A program made the position numbers and the translations under genes. From positions 1 through 13,924 of the forward strand of contig NW_001915223.1 of the NCBI RefSeq assembly GCF_000208925.1: a stretch of 13,924 bases of DNA, in the 5' to 3' direction. Shown one piece after another: positions 1-7,953 of the stretch. Position 1 is the stretch's first letter, and each line of letters opens with the position of its first letter. The notes below the pieces were generated by a model. That model saw nothing but the letters and a program-made list of their open reading frames with translations. It was not told the origin of the DNA and did not search any database. The DNA is from Entamoeba histolytica HM-1:IMSS. Its lineage: Eukaryota; Evosea; Mastigamoebida; Endamoebidae.

Positions 1-749
1 ATATACAACAAACATGAATAAACATGAAATGAGAAATGGTAAAAGAAGAAATAAATAAAATAACAACAAGAATAAAGAAAGAAATAGAAATAAATTAAGT
101 GATGATTAGAAAAGAGGAATTAACAAAAAGAAGAAATGAATGATGATTATAAAAGATAAATATAAAATATAATAAATATAAAATCAAAACTAAAATAACA
201 TAATAATATAATAACAATATCATTGTTTTTATCTGATTTTATTCTTATTTTATTTATCTTCTTTCATTATTTTATTCTTCTATTTTGTTAAATGAAAATA
301 AGTTATAATCATATAAGAAATATTATTATGAAACATTGTTCATTTAGAATTAAATCATTATGTTAGAGAAAAGTATTAATGAAAATCAGTGATGAGTATT
401 ATCATAAATGAAAATGATATATTATGTGGAATAGATAAATGAATAAAATTAGTCTAATGATTGATAAATAGTATTGAATATCACAATAACATGAGTTAAA
501 TAAAAATAATACAAATAAAAATGATACAAATAATAATAATATCAATCAATGGAATAATAAAAGTAGAAATATTAGAATAAAGAAAGAAATACAAATGAAA
601 AACAATAATAAAAAAGTATAAAATATTGTTATTAAAAATATGATAAATAACATTAAACAATGAATCTATCACAATAAAACATATTTTAGTTGAATTAATT
701 AATACCAATGATGAGACTAATCTCCACTAAATCAAGAAATAATGTAAAC
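1..749. repeat. Left arm of a large inverted repeat
   Basis: I compared this stretch with the reverse complement of 7954-8702 line by line and found no difference in 749 bases; every pair of positions sums to 8703. Beyond base 749 a one-base indel appears and identity falls sharply over the next 30-40 bases (751 to about 785 against 7919-7953). The arm is AT-rich and low in complexity, with long A/G-rich runs on the plus strand, and I recognise no gene in it. It starts at the window edge, so the repeat may continue to the left. It lies beyond the 3' end of the kinase gene. Confidence 0.95.
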
Positions 750-1003
750 TAATTCTCTCACTGCTTCATTAAATATTTTTATTTATGTTTTAGTACCCAT
801 AATGTTTTATTCTACATTTATTTATAAATATCTCTAATGAATGAACCACTAAGTTAAGCTCTGTTTTGGTTTTTTTTTTCATTAAAAATATACATTACAT
901 ATTATTAAACTCAATTCTCTTTGTTATACCTTTAATAAACTTAGTAGATAAGAAAATTTGTAATTAACTGACTGAAAGAGAAAACAGACAAAAAGAATTA
1001 GAC
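750..1003. other. AT-rich spacer and kinase 3' flank
   Basis: No gene is visible. The sequence next to the kinase stop codon reads, on the minus strand, TAATT within about 10 bases of the stop (plus 996-1000). This matches the short 3' motif usual near Entamoeba polyadenylation sites. The rest is AT-rich with poly-T runs near 870. Confidence 0.6.
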
Positions 1004-2200
1004 TTAAATAATATCTTTTTTAGAAGAACAAAAAACATCTGATATTTCTTTTTGTCTTTTACGTTGAAGACATTCTAAACACTCTGAAGCAGAAAAACGT
1101 TTTGATACATCAGAATCAAACATGCCTTTTAATAAAAGTTGTTGACTATCAGTTAAGAGATTGAAACAAGGGAATGAAGAATAACTATTATGTTGAATAT
1201 TATCAAGAAGTTCTTTAATCTTGTAGTCATTAGAACAAAAAGGATGTCTTCCAGTAAGGATAATATAAATTATAACACCAGCACTCCATATGTCAATTTT
1301 TCTTGCATCATATCCTGTTTTTTTATCTTCAAATAGTTCAGGAGCAGCATATAAAGGAGTACCACATAAAGTTGCAGCATGGATAGTACCTGTTAATTCT
1401 TTACCAAATCCAAAATCAATTAACTTGATATGAATTTCATCTTTAATTCGAGTAATCATTAAATTTTCTGGTTTAATGTCTCTGTGAACAATATCAATTG
1501 AATGAAGATACTTGAGAAGTTGAAGAAGTTCAATAATAATATCATTTTTTTCTTGATGAGATAATGAATTTTCTTTTAATACTTTTTCTAATGTTGTTCC
1601 ATTTATTAATTCCATAATAACAAATATCATTTCATTTGTTTCAAAAAGTTCTTTGAATTTTACGGAATTAGGGTGATTAATTTTTTTCATAGTATTACAT
1701 TCTCTGTGTATTTGATTAAGAGAATTCTTTGCTTTCTCTTTGTTAATAATTTTGATTGCAAATTTAGTATTTGTTGCTAATTCCATTATTTCTCTCACAA
1801 CACCAAATGACCCTTTTCCAATATATTTTCCTAATTGATATTTCTTAAATAACGAACATTGTTTATTAATTAAATCTATTATTGTAGAATCATAATAATC
1901 AAATGTTATATAATCAGGTTGTGTTATTTTGTTAAGAAATGTTATTTCATCAAAACAACTTAAATAAGTTTCTAAATTTTTCTCTAAACGTTCTCCATTT
2001 AAATAAGTTCCATTAGTTGATTTATCTGTTATTGTTGTTACTGTTAAATTTGGTAATTCACTCCGTTTAATAATACAATGGATTACACTAACTTTAACTA
2101 TTGAAGATAAAAATTCATATGCCTTTCTTCCAATTATCATCTCTCCTTTGTTAAAGGGAATTTCTTTGTGAAATTGTTCACAAACAAATTTTCCCCACAT
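1004..2200 (-). CDS. FHA-domain serine/threonine protein kinase (Chk2/CAMK-like)
   Basis: The 398-residue protein has two domains. Residues about 20-95 form a forkhead-associated (FHA) domain: GR at 24-25, the SxxH motif at 38-41, and NGT at 63-65 followed by NG at 68-69, the residues that bind phosphothreonine in this family. Residues about 121-380 are a protein kinase: glycine loop GKGSFG at 128-133, AIK with lysine 150, alphaC glutamate 167, HRDIKPEN at 239-246, DFG at 262-264, APE at 286-288 and the late arginine 368. All catalytic residues are present, so it should be active. FHA before kinase is the order in Chk2/Rad53/Cds1 checkpoint kinases, but there is no long SQ/TQ cluster, so a DNA-damage role is only inference. 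There is no membrane segment. The start at 2200 is supported by an initiator motif about 15 bases upstream. Confidence 0.93.
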   Translation of the reverse strand: MWGKFVCEQFHKEIPFNKGEMIIGRKAYEFLSSIVKVSVIHCIIKRSELPNLTVTTITDKSTNGTYLNGERLEKNLETYLSCFDEITFLNKITQPDYITFDYYDSTIIDLINKQCSLFKKYQLGKYIGKGSFGVVREIMELATNTKFAIKIINKEKAKNSLNQIHRECNTMKKINHPNSVKFKELFETNEMIFVIMELINGTTLEKVLKENSLSHQEKNDIIIELLQLLKYLHSIDIVHRDIKPENLMITRIKDEIHIKLIDFGFGKELTGTIHAATLCGTPLYAAPELFEDKKTGYDARKIDIWSAGVIIYIILTGRHPFCSNDYKIKELLDNIQHNSYSSFPCFNLLTDSQQLLLKGMFDSDVSKRFSASECLECLQRKRQKEISDVFCSSKKDII

Positions 2201-2214
2201 ATTCTTTCTTTACT

Positions 2215-2269
2215 TGAATTTTTAGTTCTTTTTGATTTTCTTCAGTCTTTCTTTTTGGTTTAAAGAGTT
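2215..2269 (-). promoter_or_regulatory. Core promoter of the FHA kinase gene
   Basis: Read on the minus strand, this contains an exact AAAAATTCA, the Entamoeba initiator consensus, at plus positions 2215-2223, ending 15 bases before the start codon. Immediately upstream is AAAGAACT (plus 2224-2231), close to the GAAC element. A TTTAAA-containing TATA-like box lies at about 2258-2266, somewhat farther than the usual 30 bases. The predicted leader of about 15 bases is normal for this genus. Confidence 0.6.
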
Positions 2270-2280
2270 TTACAAAAAAG

Positions 2281-3950
2281 GTTACAAATACTTCAGATTA
2301 ATTTTCTTTATTTGATTCTTTTAATATTTTTTGACTAATATAAGCATCCTAAATAACTGAAAAGCTGACAAATATATTTTACTTTTGTCGAAATATTAAG
2401 TATACTACAATTAATCAAAATATGATATAATAATCATAAATGAGAAAATAAATCATTTGTAGAGTGTTTAATGATATTATAATGAAGTATGAATGAAAAA
2501 TATGATTTTAATGAATTAATAGAAAAAATAATATTATATTATATTGAAATAGTTTAAATATTAATAAGAAATTATATTGAAATTAATTATGAAATAGTTC
2601 ATATTTATAGTTTTATTATTATAATTATTTATTATTTTATTTTTATTATTGTTTTATTTCATTGAAATTTTTTTGAACTAACATTATTACAGAGTTATAT
2701 TTATTAAAATATCTTTCCTCTCATATTTCATTGATTTTTCATTAATTTGTTTAGTATTTTGATCTTCATTAATATTAATTATATTTGTACTATCTCTTTC
2801 ATCATTTATTAACATTGCAATATTTAGGTGTTTTATTTCAAATATATTTATTAATGGTATTAATAAATTGAATTTCATGGTTATTAATTGATGTATTAAC
2901 ATTTAAATACAATCATTCCATCTACTTTAAATTTTGATAAAATACAAATAATATTGTGAGATAATCATTGATATTAATTGATATGATAACATTCATTTAA
3001 ATCAATTAACTTTCATTCAATTTAAACAGAAAATGAATGAGAAATATAATAATTAATATCAAATGAATAAGAAATTAGAAATAAACATATTCAATTTTAT
3101 TCAATATATTGACTGATGATTGATATAATTCATTCACAAATTGATTAATAACAATATCTTTCATATTCAAATGATAGAAAATGATAATTTAATATATATT
3201 ATTTATTTGAAACATTCAAAACACTTTAAAAAATGATTTATTGAGAAACATCAATATAATTTAAATGAAATATTCATTATTAAAAGTAAATTTCAATTTC
3301 ATACATTAGGTGTCTGTGAGTAATGAGAAACTTTCTGTAAATAAAAGAAATTTTTCTGTTCATTGATTCGTTCATATTATAAATAAAACCTATAAAAAAT
3401 AATAAAATCAAAAAAAAACAAACATATTAAACTAATTTTTTATTTAAAACATGAATAATCCTCTTCAATAATAACGGACATAATCTTCTAAAAAAGATTT
3501 ATTTTAAAATTTTTATTCTAAATATTGTGTTATTTTTGAAGAATTTAGCAATTAAGTTCAAGTAATTCTATCAAAAAATAATTATGAATAGTTAATATTT
3601 TTTTATATTTATAATTTAACCAAAATGAAGTAAATGAAAAAAACTTTAGAAAAAGTGTGAGTTTGGTTACAAAATAGGATATGGCATGTACAATACATTA
3701 AATAAAAAAATCTTAATTATTTTTGAATCGAGTTTTTATTACAAAATATTAAAAAAAAGATATAATTGAATAATTAAATAATCTGTAATTAACAAAAGAA
3801 ATCAAGAGAATTTAATATAAAAAAAGATATGTTTTATAAGATATAAAACAAATTTTAGTTTCAATTGAAAATCTGTTAGTTACAAAATATTAAATAAAAT
3901 CTATTAAAGAAATTAAAAAAAATACTAAAGAAAATATTATAATAATTTAA
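2281..3950. other. AT-rich intergenic region without a supportable gene
   Basis: About 1.7 kb of low-complexity AT-rich DNA lies between the divergent kinase and Rho genes. The only open frame of note is a 71-codon minus-strand frame at 2687-2902. Its C-terminal half is hydrophilic, but it has no recognisable domain, and a TATA-like sequence overlaps its first ATG. I do not call it a gene. No tRNA, rRNA or CRISPR signal is visible. Confidence 0.6.
3935..3950 (+). repeat. Target-site duplication, left copy (SINE1-like)
   Basis: TATTATAATAATTTAA occurs here and again at 4503-4518, exactly flanking the SINE. The sequence is pure A/T, so a chance match cannot be excluded, but the spacing gives the expected element length. 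Confidence 0.6.
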
Positions 3951-3999
3951 ATAAAAATTAGTTAATTAAGTATTAATAGAATTTTCATCTATTCTTCCT

Positions 4000-4031
4000 A
4001 GCTCAGAGGAGACTAATCCCATCCCTGAGCT
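4000..4031 (+). other. Hairpin near the 5' end of the SINE
   Basis: AGCTCAG at 4000-4006 pairs perfectly with CTGAGCT at 4025-4031 across an 18-base loop. It marks the point where the GC content rises and is probably a structural element of the SINE RNA. Confidence 0.6.
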
Positions 4032-4250
4032 TATTAAAAAAGAGTAATCTCTTTGTTTAACCTATCATTTAGGTTTGTCTTGCAAAATGAGGAAAGCACT
4101 TCTTTGTTTTATTTTTCCTATTAAGGTTTTTCAAACTTCTTCTGCTTATTTCTTCTTTTTAAGCCTTTGTTTGTTTTCTGCCTTAATTTTAAGGAATTTC
4201 ATTTTTCTTATTTTATGAATGGAAGAAGGAATCATTTTATTACTACTGTA

Positions 4251-4303
4251 TTACTTTGACTAATCTTCTTTTTAGTCTTACTTTGACTAATCTTCTTTTA
4301 GTC
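4251..4303 (+). repeat. Two tandem 26-27 bp repeats inside the SINE
   Basis: Copy one (4251-4277, 27 bp) and copy two (4278-4303, 26 bp) both begin TTACTTTGACTAATC and end TTTAGTC. They differ by a single T in a T run. Internal repeats of this size and variable copy number are the hallmark of EhSINE1. Confidence 0.9.
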
Positions 4304-4403
4304 ATACCCACACTTCAGTAGATTCTTATATTACATCCATGTAATATTCTACTGTATTCTCTTGCTGCACCCTTTGCAGCATTCCCTAATACATTTCTAA
4401 TTC

Positions 4404-4500
4404 AAAGGCACCGTCATAACCAGATAATAACTGGGAGAGTCGAAGAATGAATTTGTACTAGGGTTTATGTGTGGTGTTTCAGACGTGCCACCTTCGATCT
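4404..4500 (+). repeat. Conserved 3' tail shared by both SINE-like elements
   Basis: This 97-base segment aligns end to end with the reverse complement of 10516-10611. Shared blocks include AAAGGCAC, ATAACTGGGAGA, TCGAAG, TAGGGTTT, ATGTGGTGT-like sequence and GACGTGCCA. Entamoeba SINEs share their 3' ends with partner LINEs, which lets the LINE reverse transcriptase recognise them. The tail can fold into a terminal stem, TCGAAG (4440-4445) with CTTCGA (4492-4497). Confidence 0.8.
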
Positions 4501-4502
4501 AT

Positions 4503-4518
4503 TATTATAATAATTTAA
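4503..4518 (+). repeat. Target-site duplication, right copy (SINE1-like)
   Basis: This is identical to the 16 bases at 3935-3950. Together the pair marks the insertion of the 552-bp element. Confidence 0.6.
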
Positions 4519-4804
4519 TAAAATAAAATTCAAAGTGCTATTTTCCTGGTCATTTTACTATGTATGGAATATTTCAATAGTTACAACAGAAAACAAAAAA
4601 CAGTCTTTGTAAATAAAGAAAAAATTGAATTATTTTAGTAATAAAAAAGTAAAAAACCTTTTTTTTTTAAGACTTAGAGTAAGGAAAGAATTAATTTTAG
4701 GGTAAGTATTTTTTTTATTCTGTCTTTTTCTTACAAATTTTTTATTCTCAATACTAACAAAAATTTTCTTCTAAGAAAATTAGTTTTACTCATGTGAAGA
4801 CTAA

Positions 4805-4813
4805 AAAAATTCA
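4805..4813 (+). promoter_or_regulatory. Initiator-like motif of the Rho GTPase gene
   Basis: An exact AAAAATTCA, the Entamoeba initiator consensus, ends 57 bases before the Rho start codon. That is too far for a typical 5-20 base leader unless a 45-base intron is removed, which the next entry proposes. I see no clear TATA box about 30 bases upstream. Confidence 0.5.
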
Positions 4814-4823
4814 GTTTTTCAAA

Positions 4824-4868
4824 GTTTGTCTTTTCACTAAGATATTTTCATTATACTTAATCTTTTAG
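4824..4868 (+). other. Probable 5'-leader intron of the Rho gene
   Basis: The segment starts with GTTTGT, the same donor as the two coding introns, and ends with CTTTTAG two bases before the start codon. Its 45 bases are within the size range of small Entamoeba introns. Removal gives a leader of about 12 bases from the initiator at 4805-4813. This is inferred from sequence only. Confidence 0.45.
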
Positions 4869-4869
4869 A

Positions 4870-5677
4870 ATGGGTGAAAGGAGAACCGTTAAAATAGTTA
4901 TGGTAGGTGATGGTGCTGTTGGAAAGGTTTGTTATTTCTTCTTCTTATTTTTTAGGTTTGACATTATTTCAATGAAGAGAAATATTTGAATTTAAATAAT
5001 ATAATAATATTATCTTTTTGTTTTATGTATTATTAATTTATTTATGGCTAATGAATAAATGCTAATAATTAAGACTGCACTCTGTAGTACATTTGTTAAT
5101 AATCAATTTCCACAAGATTATATCCCAACAGTTTTCGATAATTTTTCACGTTTAGAAACTGTTGATGGAGAACAAGTGACTATGAGCATTTGGGATACAG
5201 CTGGTCAAGAAGAATATGTTTGTTTTGATAAAGCTTAATGAAGAAAATGAAAAAAAAGATGTTTATCATGTATAGGATAGATTAAGACCAATGAGTTATC
5301 CTGATACTAATATACTAATAATTTGTTTTGCAATAGACTCAAAAAGTTCATTTGTGAACATTGGTCAACGATGGATACCAGAAATTAAACATTTTTGTCC
5401 TGATGTACCTTTTATAATTGTTGCAACTAAATCAGATCTTAGACAATCACAAAGTACAATAGAAAAATTAAGAAAAGAGGGAAAAGCATTAATAACTGAA
5501 GAAGAAATAAAAAGTCATTGTAAAAAATTAAAAGCTGCTGGATATATAGAATGTTCAGCTCTTGAAAATCAAAATGTTGGAGATCTTTTTTATGAGGCTG
5601 TGAGAAAAACAAAACCAAAATCACATAAAGATAAAAAGAAGAAAGGAGGACTCTTTGGAATCTTTAAAAAAAAGTAA
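4870..5677 (+). CDS. Rho/Rac-family small GTPase, three coding exons
   Basis: Exons at 4870-4926, 5074-5217 and 5276-5677 join in frame to give 200 residues. All GTPase motifs are present: GDGAVGKT at 13-20, effector segment YIPTVFDNF at 35-43 with threonine 38, WDTAGQEEY at 59-67 with glutamine 64, TKSD in the base-binding loop and ECSAL near residue 165. The extra charged segment after TKSDLR is the Rho insert, which places it in Rho rather than Ras or Rab. Such switches control actin, motility and phagocytosis at membranes. The oddity is the C-terminus: the lysine-rich tail ends in GIFKKK, with no cysteine for prenylation, although the polybasic region is kept. The first exon ends just after the P-loop lysine. 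A SINE lies 370 bp upstream. Confidence 0.93.
4927..5073 (+). other. Rho gene intron 1
   Basis: This is a 147-base intron with donor GTTTGTT between P-loop lysine 19 and threonine 20. The acceptor is AAG rather than the usual TAG. The alternative TAG at about 5085-5087 would put a stop codon in frame, so family alignment forces this acceptor. A TGCTAAT sequence 7 bases before the acceptor may be the branch site. Confidence 0.85.
5218..5275 (+). other. Rho gene intron 2
   Basis: This is a 58-base intron with donor GTTTGTT and acceptor TAG. Splicing joins the switch II segment WDTAGQEEY to DRLRP, exactly as in Rac-type proteins. Confidence 0.93.
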
Positions 5678-6092
5678 GCAATATGCTTCTTGTTATCGAG
5701 ATAATTCTTTGTTCATGAGATAATTTTATTTTATATTTCATTTACAAGTTTTTGACTTAGTTAAAAGAAGTTTTTAATAAATATTTTCAAAAATTAAAAT
5801 TTCAAATGTTATGATTTGATATAATTATTTGGATTTTCTATTTTAATCTTCTTCCTCTGAAGAATCTATAAGAATCCTCTAGAACACCTATATAATTCTT
5901 TTAAGTGCATATTTGTTTTGAAGAAGTTACTTAGTAAAAGTAAAGTGAAGAATGCTAAATAAAAATAAATGAAAGATTTTCTTCTTTATTCTTAATAAAT
6001 CTCAACAATTCTTTAAAATCAACTTTACTTGAAACCGTTCATATATTTTTAGTCTTTTTAAAGAAATGAATCTTCTACGTATTTTTTATAAT
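5678..6092. other. Rho 3' flank and upstream region of the lyase
   Basis: A TAATT motif lies about 25 bases after the Rho stop and fits the usual Entamoeba 3'-end signal. No gene is visible in the remaining AT-rich stretch. Confidence 0.55.
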
Positions 6093-6140
6093 CTATTTAA
6101 AGTTAAGATTAGGTGTTTCTTTTCATTGATTCAAAGAAAG
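6093..6140 (+). promoter_or_regulatory. Core promoter of the methionine gamma-lyase gene
   Basis: CTATTTAAAG at 6093-6102 matches the Entamoeba TATA consensus GTATTTAAAG at nine of ten positions. About 30 bases later GATTCA (6128-6133) resembles the end of the initiator and places transcription start about 10 bases before the ATG at 6141. An ATG at 6066 is in frame but lies upstream of this promoter, so it should not be in the mRNA. Confidence 0.65.
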
Positions 6141-7310
6141 ATGACTGCTCAAGATATTACTACTACTCTTCTTCATCCAAAAGGTGATCATGTTTTACAT
6201 TCACATGCTTATCCAATCTTCCAAACTTCTACATTCTGTTTTGATTCAACTCAACAAGGTGCTGATTTATTTATGGGTAAAGGAGAAGGTCATATCTACT
6301 CTAGACTTGGAAATCCAACTGTTGAACAATTTGAAGAAATGGTATGTTCTATTGAAGGTGCAGCTGGTTCTGCTGCATTTGGTTCTGGAATGGGAGCTAT
6401 TTCATCATCAACACTTGCTTTCTTACAAAAAGGAGATCATTTAATTGCAGGAGATACATTATATGGATGTACTGTTTCATTATTTACACATTGGTTACCA
6501 AGATTCGGTATTGAAGTTGATCTTATTGACACTTCTGATGTAGAAAAAGTAAAAGCAGCTTGGAAACCAAATACTAAAATGGTTTATTTAGAATCACCAG
6601 CAAATCCAACATGTAAAGTTTCTGATATTAAAGGTATTGCTGTTGTTTGTCATGAACGTGGAGCACGTTTAGTTGTTGATGCAACTTTCACTTCACCATG
6701 TTTCCTTAAACCATTAGAACTTGGAGCAGATATTGCACTTCATTCTGTTAGTAAATATATTAATGGACATGGTGATGTTATTGGTGGTGTTTCATCAGCA
6801 AAAACAGCAGAAGATATTGCAACTATTAAATTCTATAGAAAAGATGCAGGATCATTAATGGCACCAATGGATGCATTCTTATGTGCAAGAGGAATGAAAA
6901 CTCTTCCTATAAGAATGCAAATTCATATGGAAAATGGACTTAAAGTTGCTAAATTCTTAGAGCAACATGAAAAAATAGTTAAAGTTAATCATCCAGGACT
7001 TGAATCATTCCCAGGTCATGACATTGCTAAAAAACAAATGACTGGTTATGGTTCAACATTCTCATTTGAAATGAAATCATTTGAAGCTGCTAAAAAATTA
7101 ATGGAACATCTTAAAGTATGTACTTTAGCAGTTTCACTTGGATGTGTTGATACTCTTATTGAACATCCTGCTTCAATGACTCATGCAGCTGTTCCTGAAA
7201 ATATAATGAGAAAACAAGGAATTACTCCTGAATTAGTTAGAATTTCTGTTGGAATTGAAAATGTTGATGATATTATTGCTGATTTAAAACAAGCATTAGA
7301 GCTTTGTTAA
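6141..7310 (+). CDS. MGL1: Methionine gamma-lyase (PLP enzyme)
   Basis: The 389-residue protein is a Cys/Met-metabolism PLP enzyme. It cleaves methionine, homocysteine and cysteine to an oxo-acid, ammonia and methanethiol or hydrogen sulfide in the cytosol. Visible landmarks from the start at 6141 are YSRLGNPT at 53-60 (phosphate contacts from the neighbouring subunit), the GSGMG loop at 81-85, the YGC pair tyrosine 108 and cysteine 110 that marks methionine gamma-lyases, aspartate 180 (PLP ring), the Schiff-base lysine 205 in SVSKY and carboxylate-binding arginine 368 in RIS. The frame extends 25 codons upstream to 6066, but that part is lysine/phenylalanine-rich, contains the TATA box and is unlike the family. 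Length and sequence resemble EhMGL1 more than EhMGL2 as I recall them, so the symbol is tentative. Entamoeba is thought to have acquired this enzyme laterally from prokaryotes. Confidence 0.93.
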   Translation: MTAQDITTTLLHPKGDHVLHSHAYPIFQTSTFCFDSTQQGADLFMGKGEGHIYSRLGNPTVEQFEEMVCSIEGAAGSAAFGSGMGAISSSTLAFLQKGDHLIAGDTLYGCTVSLFTHWLPRFGIEVDLIDTSDVEKVKAAWKPNTKMVYLESPANPTCKVSDIKGIAVVCHERGARLVVDATFTSPCFLKPLELGADIALHSVSKYINGHGDVIGGVSSAKTAEDIATIKFYRKDAGSLMAPMDAFLCARGMKTLPIRMQIHMENGLKVAKFLEQHEKIVKVNHPGLESFPGHDIAKKQMTGYGSTFSFEMKSFEAAKKLMEHLKVCTLAVSLGCVDTLIEHPASMTHAAVPENIMRKQGITPELVRISVGIENVDDIIADLKQALELC

Positions 7311-7734
7311 TTCACTTTCTTTCATTTTAATAATTTGGTTATTTGGTTATATTCAAAAAGACTAATATAATAAAAAAATAAAAGAATATGTTCATTTGGA
7401 TTATTTGAATAAATAAGTCTCATCTATTTGAACCTATATTAATGAAAAAAAATACTCTAGCTTATAATGAACATTCCAATTCTATTTTTTAGAAATTAAT
7501 TTTATAAAAAGTTATTAATGTATTTTTATTATTTTCATTAATACTGTTACTAGTTTTAAAGAAGTGTAACAATATTCATGAAGCTATCATTCCTTTTATC
7601 AAATTTAGTGATAAATTAATCAAAGTATTTAAAAATATTAAAATGGTTATGTTTTTATCAAATAATATTTATTGTATGTAAATTTGTCTAACAATACAAT
7701 GAATTTATATATATTGAAAGAGTCATTTTATATA
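7311..7734. other. Lyase 3' flank, AT-rich spacer
   Basis: The stop codon TAA is itself part of TAATT, a possible 3'-end signal. Beyond that I see only AT-rich sequence with no supportable gene. Confidence 0.5.
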
Positions 7735-7912
7735 TAAATTTGATATTCTCAACATTCACAAATCGACTTTCTTCAAAGTGAGAAGTTGTTACATCAATTT
7801 GTTCAATAACTCATACCTCTATCAGAGAACTTCTTTCCAAAATGTGAGAGTTAAAAGTCTCTTCTTCTGATGTGCTGGCACGTTTTAATAAAAAGATGAA
7901 TAAAAGGATTTT
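7735..7912 (-). pseudogene. Possible decayed coding fragment
   Basis: Read on the minus strand from 7912, one frame stays open for 33 codons, meets a single TGA (plus 7811-7813) and continues for roughly 25 more codons. The residue mix is rich in Glu, Ser, Thr, Asp and Arg (for example RASTSEEETF and VTTSHFEESRFVNVEN). This is unlike the Ile/Asn/Phe/Lys mix of the surrounding non-coding DNA. There is no start codon and I recognise no family. It ends right at the edge of the inverted-repeat arm. A regulatory or RNA explanation is also possible. Confidence 0.25.
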
Positions 7913-7953
7913 TTATTATTAATAAAAATATTTAATGAAGTAATGATGGAATT

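Larger units (their letters stand above)
3951..4502 (+). mobile_element. SINE retrotransposon, EhSINE1-like
   Basis: This 552-bp island is visibly less AT-rich than its surroundings and encodes no protein. Its length, two adjacent 26-27 bp internal repeats (4251-4303) and lack of coding capacity match what is known of EhSINE1, a non-autonomous element mobilised by EhLINE1. It carries a 5' hairpin (4000-4031) and a structured 3' tail (4404-4500) that is also found in the second element of this window. It is bounded by 16-bp direct repeats. The boundaries depend on these AT-rich duplications and could shift by several bases; the distinctive sequence starts near 3997. Its 3' end is about 370 bp upstream of the Rho gene start, on the same strand. 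Confidence 0.85.

Noticed and set aside
496..708. 70-codon open frame on the minus strand, repeated identically at 7995-8207 on the plus strand
   Set aside because: It is present twice only because it lies in the inverted repeat. The product is almost all Ile, Phe, Asn and Leu, as expected from AT-rich non-coding DNA, and there is no promoter support.
2687..2902. 71-codon minus-strand frame with a hydrophilic C-terminal half
   Set aside because: A TATA-like sequence overlaps the first ATG, no later start has proper spacing, and I recognise no domain. It could be a small gene or relic, but the evidence is too thin.
6184..6444. 86-codon frame on the plus strand
   Set aside because: It lies inside the methionine gamma-lyase gene in another frame and is a shadow.
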